This document shows, in pieces, positions 53,030 through 62,199 of a stretch of 64,000 nt of DNA. The stretch covers positions 558,001 to 622,000 of the forward strand of contig NZ_CP139976.1 in assembly GCF_034424625.1 (NCBI RefSeq), read 5' to 3'. The first letter of the stretch is position 1. Each line of letters opens with the position of its first letter. The stretch comes from Janthinobacterium lividum (GTDB lineage Bacteria; Pseudomonadota; Gammaproteobacteria; Burkholderiales; Burkholderiaceae_D). A program made the position numbers and the translations under genes. A model generated the notes under the pieces. It made no database searches and had not been told where the DNA came from. It saw nothing but the letters and a program-made list of their open reading frames with translations.

Positions 53030-54142
53030 ATGAAGATATACACGGTCGGTGGCGCGGTGCGCGACCAACTGCTGGGCTTGCCCGTGAAAGACCACGACCA
53101 CGTCGTCGTGGGCGCCACGCCGGAAGACATGCTGCGCCAGGGCTTCCGCCCCGTCGGCAAGGATTTCCCCGTCTTCCTGCACCCGAAGACGCAGGAAGAA
53201 TACGCCCTGGCCCGCACGGAACGCAAGACGGCGCCCGGCTACCGGGGCTTCGTCTTCCACACGGCGCCCGACGTCACGCTGGAAGACGACCTGGTGCGGC
53301 GTGATCTCACCATCAACGCCATCGCCCAGGCCGGAGACGGAACCTTGACCGACCCGTTCGGCGGCATCGAGGATATTCGCAACAAAATCTTCCGCCACGT
53401 CTCCGACGCGTTTGGCGAAGACCCCGTGCGCATCTTGCGCCTGGCCCGCTTTGCCGCCCGTTTTCATAGTTTCACTGTCGCACCCGCCACCATGGAGCTG
53501 ATGCGCCGCATGGTGCAGGACGGCGAAGTCGACGCCCTCGTGGCCGAACGCGTGTGGCAGGAAGTGGCCAAGGGGCTGATGGAAAGCCATCCATCGCGCA
53601 TGCTGACGGTGCTGCACGAGTGCGGTGCCCTGGCGCGCATCATGGGGGAAATCGCGCTGAGCGAACGCTTGCTGCACGTGATCGACCATGCCGCCGCGCA
53701 AGGTCATGACTTGCCCGTGCGCTTTGCTGTACTGATGCTGGCTGTGCCGTTGGCGCAGATCAACGCGCTGAGCGAGCGCCTGCGCGTGCCCAACGACTGC
53801 CGCGAGCTGGCGGTGATGGCGGCGCGCGAGCAGGCGGCGGTCGCTGGCGCGCTGGCGTTGAGCGCCGAGGAACTGGTGAGCTTGTGCGAGCGCTGTGACG
53901 GACTGCGCAAGCCGCAGCGTTTCGTGCAGATGCTGGACGCCATCGCCTGCGATGTGCATGCACGGGATCCCGTGTTTCCACAGTCCGCCTGGCTGCAAGC
54001 CATGCTGGCGGCCGTGCGCGGCGTGGATGCGGGTGCGCTGGCGCAAGCGTGCGCACAGGAACCGAAGCGCATTCCGGCCGTCATCCATGCTGCGCGGGTC
54101 GAGGCCGTCACGAACGTGATCAGCAGCCGGGAACTGCCATGA
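53030..54142 (+). CDS. cca: CCA tRNA nucleotidyltransferase lacking the HD motif
   Basis: A 370-residue enzyme that adds or repairs the 3' CCA of tRNAs. Signature GGAVRDQLLGLPVKDHDHVVVG with Asp21 and Asp23 (metal site), the ARTERKTAPGYRGFVF segment, DLVRRDLTINAIAQ, and DPVRILRLARFAARFHSFTV. E. coli Cca is 412 residues and contains an HD phosphohydrolase domain. Here the sequence passes from VRFAVLM (230-236) to LSERLRVPN with only about 10 residues between, so the HDLGKG and HHGHG-type motifs are gone. CCA-adding should remain; 2',3'-phosphatase activity should not. Ends in ATGA overlap with the GNAT gene. Confidence 0.93.
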   Translation: MKIYTVGGAVRDQLLGLPVKDHDHVVVGATPEDMLRQGFRPVGKDFPVFLHPKTQEEYALARTERKTAPGYRGFVFHTAPDVTLEDDLVRRDLTINAIAQAGDGTLTDPFGGIEDIRNKIFRHVSDAFGEDPVRILRLARFAARFHSFTVAPATMELMRRMVQDGEVDALVAERVWQEVAKGLMESHPSRMLTVLHECGALARIMGEIALSERLLHVIDHAAAQGHDLPVRFAVLMLAVPLAQINALSERLRVPNDCRELAVMAAREQAAVAGALALSAEELVSLCERCDGLRKPQRFVQMLDAIACDVHARDPVFPQSAWLQAMLAAVRGVDAGALAQACAQEPKRIPAVIHAARVEAVTNVISSRELP

Positions 54143-54843
54143 CCCTGCCCAAATTGTTCCAGAACCCGTTTCGCCGCTGGCTCAGCCGTAGCGGCGGCGG
54201 GCGTCCGACCGTGCTCGTCAAGCAGTTGCATGAGCGCGACCGGCGCCGCATGATGAAGCATTTCCTGTCGCTCGAGAAAAGCGACCGGCTGCTGCGCTTC
54301 GGCAGCGCCTTGCCCGATGAATTGGTGGCTCAGTACGTGCAGAAGATGGATTTCTCGCGCGACATGATCTACGGCGTCTACAACAGCCTGTTCAAACTGG
54401 TGGGGGTGGGGCATCTGGCGTTCGCGCCGAAGGACAAGTCGCCGGCGAAAAGTATCGTCACGGACAAGGAACAGGTGGCCGAGTTTGGCGTGTCCGTGTC
54501 GAAATCCATGCGCGGCATGGGGGTCGGTTCAAAGCTGTTCGAACGGGCGGCGATCCACTGCCGTAACAACGATGTCGATACCCTGTACATGCATTGTTTG
54601 TCGTCCAACAAGACGATGATGCATATCGCCAAGAAGGCGGGCATGGAAATCCAGCGCGACTATGGCGAAGCCGATGCATACCTGAAACTATTGCCGCCAA
54701 ACCCGTCGAGCATGCTGCAGGAAGCCGTGCAGGAACAGTTCGCCATGTTCGACTACACGTTCAAGGCCAACGCGCGCGCCGCGTTCAAACTGTGGGATCG
54801 CTTGCCGGGGCGTAAGAAGAAGCCCGGGCCGCCATCACAATAA
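54139..54843 (+). CDS. GNAT family N-acetyltransferase
   Basis: A 234-residue protein with a central GNAT fold. Acetyl-CoA motif: VAEFGVSVSKSMRGMGVGSKLFERAAIHCR, where R-G-M-G-V-G-S is the Q/RxxGxG/A loop, and later LYMHCLSSNKTMMHIAKKAGMEIQRDYGEADAYLKL. The N-terminus is basic, the C-terminus Lys/Pro-rich. I start at the ATG at 54139, overlapping the cca stop. The substrate cannot be predicted. Converges with the Lrp-type gene, with a 9-nt overlap. Confidence 0.85.
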   Translation: MTLPKLFQNPFRRWLSRSGGGRPTVLVKQLHERDRRRMMKHFLSLEKSDRLLRFGSALPDELVAQYVQKMDFSRDMIYGVYNSLFKLVGVGHLAFAPKDKSPAKSIVTDKEQVAEFGVSVSKSMRGMGVGSKLFERAAIHCRNNDVDTLYMHCLSSNKTMMHIAKKAGMEIQRDYGEADAYLKLLPPNPSSMLQEAVQEQFAMFDYTFKANARAAFKLWDRLPGRKKKPGPPSQ

Positions 54844-55359
54844 GGGCAGGGCCGTCGTATCCTTGATGCGCTGCAAGGCAAAGCTTGATTTCACATCCAG
54901 CACGGCCGGGTGGCGCAGCAGCGTCGCCATCATGAAGCGCGAAAAGTGCTCCATGTCTTCCACGTGCACGCGCAGCAGGTAATCCATCTCACCCGTCATC
55001 GCATAGCAGGCCACCACTTCCGGCCATTGCGCCACGGCCACGGCGAAGTCGGCGCGCGGCGACGTGTTCGTCACCAGATTGGGCGCCAGCACGCGCGCCG
55101 TGCTGTGCGCGGTGGCGTCGCTGTGCTTTTCCAGCCGTACGTTCACGTAGGCCAGCAAGCCCAGGCCGATCTTTTCCGGGTCCAGCAGGGCCACGTACTG
55201 GCGGATCACGCCCGCTTCTTCCAGCCGTTTGACGCGGCGCAAGCATGGCGACGGCGACAGGCTGACCTGCTCGGCCACGTCCTGATTCGACAGGCGGCCA
55301 TCGGCCTGCAGGACGGCGAGGATCTTGCGATCCGTTTTATCCAGCGTAATTTTGCTCAT
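54835..55359 (-). CDS. Lrp/AsnC family transcriptional regulator
   Basis: A 174-residue feast/famine regulator. N-terminal HTH: LDKTDRKILAVLQADGRLSNQDVAEQVSLSPSPCLRRVKRLEEAGVI. The RAM effector domain follows, with YVNVRLEKHSD and VACYAMTGEMDYLLRVHVEDMEHFSRFM, the amino-acid-binding region. Start at the ATG at 55359 with GGAGGAAG upstream. Divergent from hppD with two palindromes between (55385-55399, 55427-55439), so it is likely to control hppD in response to an aromatic amino acid. Effector is inferred, not visible. Confidence 0.94.
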   Translation of the reverse strand: MSKITLDKTDRKILAVLQADGRLSNQDVAEQVSLSPSPCLRRVKRLEEAGVIRQYVALLDPEKIGLGLLAYVNVRLEKHSDATAHSTARVLAPNLVTNTSPRADFAVAVAQWPEVVACYAMTGEMDYLLRVHVEDMEHFSRFMMATLLRHPAVLDVKSSFALQRIKDTTALPLL

Positions 55360-55384
55360 GCTTCCTCCGGTGGTTCTTGTTTCA

Positions 55385-55439
55385 CGCAATATTATTGCGC
55401 AAATCATGATTGTTCGGGAGATCTTTGGCATTTAATGCC
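55385..55439. promoter_or_regulatory. palindromes in the Lrp-hppD intergenic region
   Basis: CGCAAT-ATT-ATTGCG (55385-55399) is a perfect 6-bp inverted repeat and GGCATT-T-AATGCC (55427-55439) another. A -10-like TATACT lies at 55453-55458 upstream of hppD. The first is AT-centred, as in Lrp/AsnC operators, and lies close to the regulator's start; they are probable sites for the divergent regulator. Confidence 0.55.
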
Positions 55440-55484
55440 CACAGACCGCGCCTATACTGTGCGCTACTTCTTGGAGGAGACATC

Positions 55485-56612
<1,128 letters not shown>

Positions 56613-56643
56613 TGTTGCTTTGTAACAAATAGTAGTAAAAAGA

Positions 56644-56753
56644 GTACCGGCCCGGGAGTGCAGCGCAGCAAAGAACTGCGCGCATTCCTGTGGTAGTCTA
56701 CGACAAACAAGTCATTTTTCCGCACCGGCATGCTCACAAAGCGCGGCCGGTAC
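56644..56753 (+). repeat. inverted repeat spanning the hppD-ior spacer
   Basis: GTACCGGCC (56644-56652) and GGCCGGTAC (56745-56753) form a perfect 9-bp repeat separated by 92 nt. Inside it, GCGCAG-CAAAGAA-CTGCGC is a 6-bp stem. Together they could fold the transcript leader of the oxidoreductase gene, or be partly terminating for hppD. No T-run follows. Confidence 0.4.
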
Positions 56754-56807
56754 GTGTGAGTTCAACCGACTTTGCACGCGTAGCACAGAGAATAATGGAG
56801 ACAAGTA

Positions 56808-59800
56808 ATGAATGCACCAATCAAGGGCTCGAGTCTTGAGCCGGGCGCGCACGCGTCTGAAATTTCCCTGAACGACAAATACACCTTGGAGCGTGGCCGC
56901 GCCTTCATGACGGGCACGCAAGCGCTGATCCGCCTGCCCATGCTGCAGCGCGAGCGCGACCTGAAGGCTGGCCTGAATACGGCCGGCTACATCACCGGTT
57001 ACCGCGGTTCGCCTGTGACGTCCGTCGACATGACGGCGATCAAGGCCAAGAAGTACCTCGATGAGCACCACGTCAAATTCCACCCGGGCCTGAATGAAGA
57101 CCTGGCCGCCACGGCCGTCTGGGGCACGCAGCAAACGAATCTGTTCGAAGACGCGAAATACGATGGCGTGTTCGGCATGTGGTACGGCAAGGGCCCCGGC
57201 GTCGACCGTTGCGGCGACGTGTTCAAGCACGCCAATAATGCCGGCTCCGCCAAGCACGGCGGCGTGCTGGTGCTGGCCGGCGACGACCATGCGGCCAAGT
57301 CCTCGTCCACGGCGCACCAGTCCGACCATATCCTGAACGCCTGCGGCATTCCCGTGCTGTATCCGTCGTCGGTGCAGGAATACATCGACTACGGCTTGCA
57401 CGCCTGGGCCATGAGCCGCTACACGGGCTTGTGGGTGTCGATGAAATGCGTGACCGACATCATCGAGTCGGGCGCCGCCGTCGACTTCGACCCGGACCGC
57501 GTGCAGATCACCCTGCCGACCGACTTCGAGATGCCGGCCGGTGGCCTGAACATCCGCTGGCCCGACACGGTGCTGGAGCAGGAAGTGCGCATGAACAGCT
57601 ACAAGTGGTATGCGGCGCTGGCGTATGCGCGTGCCAACAAGCTCAATAAAATCATCTGGGACAGCCCGAAGGCGCGCATCGGCATCATCACGGCCGGCAA
57701 ATCCTACCTCGACACGCGCCAGGCGCTGGCCGACCTGGGCATCGACGAGCAGACGGCGTCCGACATCGGCATCCGCCTGTACAAGATCGGCATGACCTGG
57801 CCGCTGGAAGCGGATGGCGTGCATGAATTTGCCAAGGGCCTCGACGAGATCCTCGTGGTGGAAGAAAAGCGCCAGATCCTCGAATACGCGCTGAAGGAAG
57901 AACTCTACAACCTCAAAGACGGCGAGCGTCCGCGCGTGGTCGGCAAGTTCGACGACACGGGCGAATGGAGCAACCAGAAGGGCACGGGCCACGGCGACTG
58001 GCTGCTGCCGGCCACGTATGAGCTGAACCCGGCCATGATCGCGCGCGCGATTGCCAGCCGCATTTCGCGCTACTACGCGGGTCATCCGGTGGAGCAGCGC
58101 GTGAAGGAGCGCATCGCCTACCTGGAAGCCAAAGAGAATGTGCTGAAAGCCATCAGCGTGAAACCCGATCCGCAAAAGGACCGCACGCCGTTCTTCTGCT
58201 CCGGCTGCCCGCACAACAGCTCGACCAAGGTGCCGGAAGGCTCGCGCGCGCTGGCCGGCATCGGCTGCCATTACATGGTGCTGTGGATGGACCGCGAAAC
58301 GTCGACATTTACCCACATGGGCGCCGAAGGCGTCACGTGGGTGGGACAGGCGCCGTTCACGAATGAAAAGCACGTGTTTACCAACCTCGGCGACGGCACG
58401 TATTTCCACTCGGGCATCCTGGCCATCCGCGCGGCCGTCTCGGCCAAGGTGAACATCACCTATAAAATCCTGTTCAACGATGCGGTGGCCATGACGGGCG
58501 GCCAGGAATTCGACGGGCCTTTGTCTCCGGCCATCATTTCGCGCCAGATCGCCGCCGAAGGCGTCGGTCCCATCATCGTCGTCACGGACGAACCGGAAAA
58601 ATACCCGGACGATTACGCCTGGGCCGAAGGCGTCACCGTGCGCCACCGCTCGGAACTGATGGACGTGCAGCGCGAACTGCGCGACATGCCCGGCGTGTCG
58701 GCCATGATCTACGACCAGACCTGCGCCTCGGAAAAACGCCGCCGCCGGAAACGCAATGAATATCCGGACCCGGCCAAGCGCGCCGTCATCAACGAAGCCG
58801 TCTGCGAAGGCTGCGGCGACTGTTCCGTGCAATCGAACTGCCTGTCGGTGGAGCCGCTGGAAACGGAACTGGGGCGCAAGCGCCAGATCAACCAGTCGTC
58901 CTGCAACAAGGATTTCTCGTGCACGACGGGCTTCTGCCCCAGCTTCGTGACGGTGGAAGGCGGCGGCCTGAAAAAGCCGAAGAAAGCGGCTGCCGCCGAC
59001 AAGGATGCGCCAGCAGTGCCGGCCTTGCCGACGCCGCAGATTCCATCGACGGCCGAGCCGTTCGGCATTCTGGTCACCGGCATCGGCGGCACGGGCGTCG
59101 TCACCGTCGGCCAGATCCTGGCCATGGCGGCCCACGTGGAAGGCAAGGGCTGTTCCGTGCTGGACATGAGCGGCCTGGCGCAAAAAGGCGGCCCTGTCAT
59201 GTCGCACGTGCGCCTGGCGGACCGCCAGGAAGATATCCACTCGACGCGCGTCGGCACCGGTGCGGCCGATCTCGTCATCGGTTGCGACCTGATCGTCACG
59301 GCCAGCCGCGACGCCCTGTCGCGCATGGGTGAAGGACGCAGCTGGGCCATGATCAACTCGACCAGTTCGTCGACGGCTGCCTTCGTGAAGAACCCTGACT
59401 GGCAATTCCCCGGCGCTTCCGCGCGCATGGAAATCGAAAAGGCGTGCGGCAGCGACCACGTGGACTTCATCGACGCGGGCCAGATCGCCACGGCGCTGAT
59501 GGGTGACTCGATTGCGACGAATATGTTCATGCTGGGCTACGCCTGGCAAAAGGGCAAAGTGCCATTGAGCGAAGCGTCCATCATGAAGGCCATCGACTTG
59601 AACAACGTCTCGGTGGCGTTCAACAAGGCCGCCTTCAACTGGGGCCGCGCCGGCGCCCACGATACGGCCAGCCTGGTACGCATGACAACGCCAGCCAAGG
59701 TGGTGGAATTCAAGCGCATCGACACGCTCGACGACATCATCGAAAAACGGGTGGCCCTGCTGACGGCCTATCAGGACCGCGCGTATGCGCAGCAGTATCT

Positions 59801-60404
59801 GGACTTCGTCGGCCAGGTGCGCGCCGCCGAAAGCGCCCTGAATGGCCCGCAGCTGCGCCTGACGGAAGCCGTGGCCCGCTACTTCTACAAGCTGATGGCC
59901 TACAAGGACGAGTATGAAGTGGCGCGGCTGTACACGGACGGCGCCTTCCAGGCGAAGATCGCCGCCATGTTCGAAGGCGACATCAAGCTCAAGTTCCACC
60001 TGGCGCCGCCGATCATGGCCAAGACGGATGCCCAGGGCCATCTGGTGAAGAAGGAATTCGGCCCGTGGATGATGAAGGCGTTTGGCGTGCTGGCCAAGTT
60101 CAAGGGCTTGCGCGGCACGGCCTTCGACGTGTTCGGCCATACGGCCGAGCGCAAGATGGAGCGCGCGCTGATTCTTGAGTACCGCGCGACGGTAGGCGGC
60201 TTGCTGCCGAAACTGACGACGGCCAAGCTGGCGCAAGCAGTGGCGATTGCCAGCATTCCGGAAGACATCCGCGGCTATGGCCATGTGAAGGAGCGTCATT
60301 TGAAGGCGGCGAAAGAGAAGGAAGCCAGTTTGCTGATCGCCTTCAATGCGCCGACGCCGCTGCCGCCCGTCGTGGCTGCGCCCGTGGCGGCCACCGTGGC
60401 GTGA
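56808..60404 (+). CDS. indolepyruvate ferredoxin oxidoreductase (fused alpha-beta type)
   Basis: A 1198-residue thiamine-pyrophosphate and iron-sulfur enzyme that oxidatively decarboxylates aryl pyruvates (indole-, phenyl- or hydroxyphenylpyruvate) to aryl-acetyl-CoA. The N-terminal part has TAGYITGYRGSPVTSVDM and HPGLNEDLAATAVWGTQQ; the TPP region (about 460-610) has CSGCPHNSSTKVPEG and MGAEGVTWVGQAPF; cluster motifs are CEGCGDCSVQSNC and CNKDFSCTTGFC at about 666-705; the gamma domain starts FGILVTGIGGTGVVTVGQILAMAA. Start ATG with GGAGAC. Next to hppD it fits aromatic amino-acid breakdown. Confidence 0.95.
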   Translation: MNAPIKGSSLEPGAHASEISLNDKYTLERGRAFMTGTQALIRLPMLQRERDLKAGLNTAGYITGYRGSPVTSVDMTAIKAKKYLDEHHVKFHPGLNEDLAATAVWGTQQTNLFEDAKYDGVFGMWYGKGPGVDRCGDVFKHANNAGSAKHGGVLVLAGDDHAAKSSSTAHQSDHILNACGIPVLYPSSVQEYIDYGLHAWAMSRYTGLWVSMKCVTDIIESGAAVDFDPDRVQITLPTDFEMPAGGLNIRWPDTVLEQEVRMNSYKWYAALAYARANKLNKIIWDSPKARIGIITAGKSYLDTRQALADLGIDEQTASDIGIRLYKIGMTWPLEADGVHEFAKGLDEILVVEEKRQILEYALKEELYNLKDGERPRVVGKFDDTGEWSNQKGTGHGDWLLPATYELNPAMIARAIASRISRYYAGHPVEQRVKERIAYLEAKENVLKAISVKPDPQKDRTPFFCSGCPHNSSTKVPEGSRALAGIGCHYMVLWMDRETSTFTHMGAEGVTWVGQAPFTNEKHVFTNLGDGTYFHSGILAIRAAVSAKVNITYKILFNDAVAMTGGQEFDGPLSPAIISRQIAAEGVGPIIVVTDEPEKYPDDYAWAEGVTVRHRSELMDVQRELRDMPGVSAMIYDQTCASEKRRRRKRNEYPDPAKRAVINEAVCEGCGDCSVQSNCLSVEPLETELGRKRQINQSSCNKDFSCTTGFCPSFVTVEGGGLKKPKKAAAADKDAPAVPALPTPQIPSTAEPFGILVTGIGGTGVVTVGQILAMAAHVEGKGCSVLDMSGLAQKGGPVMSHVRLADRQEDIHSTRVGTGAADLVIGCDLIVTASRDALSRMGEGRSWAMINSTSSSTAAFVKNPDWQFPGASARMEIEKACGSDHVDFIDAGQIATALMGDSIATNMFMLGYAWQKGKVPLSEASIMKAIDLNNVSVAFNKAAFNWGRAGAHDTASLVRMTTPAKVVEFKRIDTLDDIIEKRVALLTAYQDRAYAQQYLDFVGQVRAAESALNGPQLRLTEAVARYFYKLMAYKDEYEVARLYTDGAFQAKIAAMFEGDIKLKFHLAPPIMAKTDAQGHLVKKEFGPWMMKAFGVLAKFKGLRGTAFDVFGHTAERKMERALILEYRATVGGLLPKLTTAKLAQAVAIASIPEDIRGYGHVKERHLKAAKEKEASLLIAFNAPTPLPPVVAAPVAATVA

Positions 60405-60427
60405 TGGGGTGAACTCCACGCTGTAGC

Positions 60428-60454
60428 AATGGCGCCTGAGGGCGCCATTTTTTT
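60428..60454 (+). terminator. Rho-independent terminator after the oxidoreductase
   Basis: AATGGCGCC (60428-60436), TGAG, GGCGCCATT (60441-60449), then a T-run reaching 60454. The stem is perfect over 9 bp with a 4-nt loop. Confidence 0.95.
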
Positions 60455-60490
60455 GTGACAAAGAAAACAACGCCTGCAGGGAAAACGCAT

Positions 60491-60496
60491 TATAAT
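60491..60496 (+). promoter_or_regulatory. -10 element of the S41 lipoprotein gene
   Basis: A perfect TATAAT at 60491-60496 lies 31 bp before the ATG in an AT-rich stretch that follows the upstream terminator. No good -35 is seen at the normal distance, so the call rests on the -10 alone. Confidence 0.45.
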
Positions 60497-60527
60497 TTTT
60501 AGATAATTTCTTTTTGGAAAGTTTGTC

Positions 60528-62036
60528 ATGCATTCCCTGCGCCGTCGTTCCCTCGCTGTTTCCCTCGTATTAGTGTTGAGTGCCTGCGGCGGAGGCGGAG
60601 GCGGCAGCGACGGCGCGCCCGTCGTCCCGCCCTTGACGCCAACCGGGCCGACGGGGCCGACGGCGCTGGTCGCTTCATCCACGGTGGCGAACCGCTGCGA
60701 GGCGCCGCGCAGCGGCAGCAGCATCGACAAGCCGGGCACCTTGCTCAATGAACAGACGTGGGTGCGCAGCTGGATCGATGAAACGTATCTGTGGTACCGC
60801 GAAGTGCCGACCACCTACCTGCCGCAAAGCTTCGCCACGGCCAAGGCGTACTTCGATGTGCTGAAAACGACGGCCACGACGGCATCCGGCAAACCGAAGG
60901 ACCAGTTCCATTTCACGTATACGACGGCGGAATGGGAAGCCTCGCTCAATGGCGTGGAACTGGGCTACGGCATGCTGCTGGCGCTGACGCGCACCACGCC
61001 GCCGCGCAAGGCGGTGGTCACCATTGTCGAGCCAGGCTCGCCGGCGGCACTGGCGGGCTTGCGGCGCGGTGACGTGCTGCAAACCGTCGATGGCGTCGAT
61101 TTCGTCAATGCCCCCGACACGGCCAGCGTCAATATCCTCAACGCGGGCCTCTTCCCTGCAGCGCAAGGCACGCATACGCTGGCGTTCAGCCGCAACGGGG
61201 CGCCCATCTCCGTGAGCCTGCAGGCGGTGGAGGTCAGCACCAGCGCCGTGCAGAACGAGCGCATCATCGACACGCCCACGGGCAAGGTGGGCTACCTGAC
61301 CTTCAATACGCATAACAATGTGGCCGAACGCCAGCTGGTCGAGACCATGACCCGCTTCCAGGCGGCCGGCATCAGCGACCTGGTGCTCGACGTGCGCTAC
61401 AACGGCGGCGGATATCTGGATGTCGCCAGTGAACTCGCTTACATGATTGCTGGCCCGCAAGTTACTACCGGCAAGACCTTCGAGCAGGTGCTGGCCAATG
61501 ACAAGACCCGGCCGGAAGCGCCCGTGCCATTCCATGCGCAAAGCCAGGGCTTCGGCGGCCCGAATCCCCTCGCCAAGGGAACGCCACTGCCCTCCCTGGG
61601 TCTCAAGCGCGTGACCTTGCTGACAACCGGCAATACCTGTTCGGCCAGCGAAGCGATCATCAACGGCTTGCGCGGCGTGGACGTGCAGGTCAACCTGATC
61701 GGCGGCACGACGTGCGGCAAGCCCTACGGTTTCTTTCCCGCGCCGAATTGCGGCACCACGTATTTTGCCGTGCAGTTCCAGGGCGTCAATGCCAAAGGCT
61801 TTGGCGACTTTGCCGATGGCATGGCGCCGACCTGCGACGTGGCGGACGATTACCAGCACCAGTTGGGCGACGCGGCCGAAGGCATGCTGGCGGCGGCGCT
61901 GCGCTATCGCAGCAGTGGCAGCTGCACGCCGGCCACGGGCGCGCTCAGACTGTTGGGTTCAATCGAGAGTCCGGCCGACACGGCCACGCGCCTGCTGCGC
62001 CCGGCCTACAAGGAAATTGCCATCATTCGCCGTTAA
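60528..62036 (+). CDS. S41 family peptidase, lipoprotein
   Basis: A 502-residue envelope protease. Lipoprotein signal: basic RRRSLAVSLVLVLSAC with the lipobox LSAC and Cys20, then a run of six glycines and a Pro/Thr linker. A Tail-type N-domain (WVRSWIDETYLWYREVP) precedes a PDZ domain (about 150-215, GLRRGDVLQTVDG) and the S41 core: LVLDVRYNGGGYLD, TGNTCSASEAIINGLRG with the nucleophile in SASE and Lys in TTCGKPYGF. The cysteines flanking the dyad could form a disulfide. Substrate unknown. It precedes a TonB receptor gene by 163 bp. Confidence 0.93.
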   Translation: MHSLRRRSLAVSLVLVLSACGGGGGGSDGAPVVPPLTPTGPTGPTALVASSTVANRCEAPRSGSSIDKPGTLLNEQTWVRSWIDETYLWYREVPTTYLPQSFATAKAYFDVLKTTATTASGKPKDQFHFTYTTAEWEASLNGVELGYGMLLALTRTTPPRKAVVTIVEPGSPAALAGLRRGDVLQTVDGVDFVNAPDTASVNILNAGLFPAAQGTHTLAFSRNGAPISVSLQAVEVSTSAVQNERIIDTPTGKVGYLTFNTHNNVAERQLVETMTRFQAAGISDLVLDVRYNGGGYLDVASELAYMIAGPQVTTGKTFEQVLANDKTRPEAPVPFHAQSQGFGGPNPLAKGTPLPSLGLKRVTLLTTGNTCSASEAIINGLRGVDVQVNLIGGTTCGKPYGFFPAPNCGTTYFAVQFQGVNAKGFGDFADGMAPTCDVADDYQHQLGDAAEGMLAAALRYRSSGSCTPATGALRLLGSIESPADTATRLLRPAYKEIAIIRR

Positions 62037-62091
62037 GGTGCATGTTCCTGCCATGTGCCAACCTAGGCGCGTGGCGTTTTCCTGCTCATAA

Positions 62092-62127
62092 ATCTTTCTA
62101 TATAACAATTTTGATATATAGAAAGAT
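62092..62127. promoter_or_regulatory. AT-rich 12-bp inverted repeat upstream of the TonB receptor
   Basis: ATCTTTCTATAT (62092-62103), a 12-nt loop, then ATATAGAAAGAT (62116-62127): a perfect 12-bp inverted repeat. It is far richer in AT than the surroundings and lies 73 bp before the receptor ATG. No T-run follows. It may be an operator for the receptor, or a terminator-like end for the S41 gene. Confidence 0.55.
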
Positions 62128-62199
62128 GAATCCATTCGTTCTGTAATTACTGGCATTTTGATATCTTTCGCCTTCTCCCTAACCTTGAGAAGCGCAAAG

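Noticed and set aside
56712..60533. A 1273-codon open frame antisense to the oxidoreductase gene
   Set aside because: Composition is Arg/His/Gln-rich with no domain pattern; it mirrors the GC-rich third positions of the true plus-strand gene, which has clear cofactor motifs.
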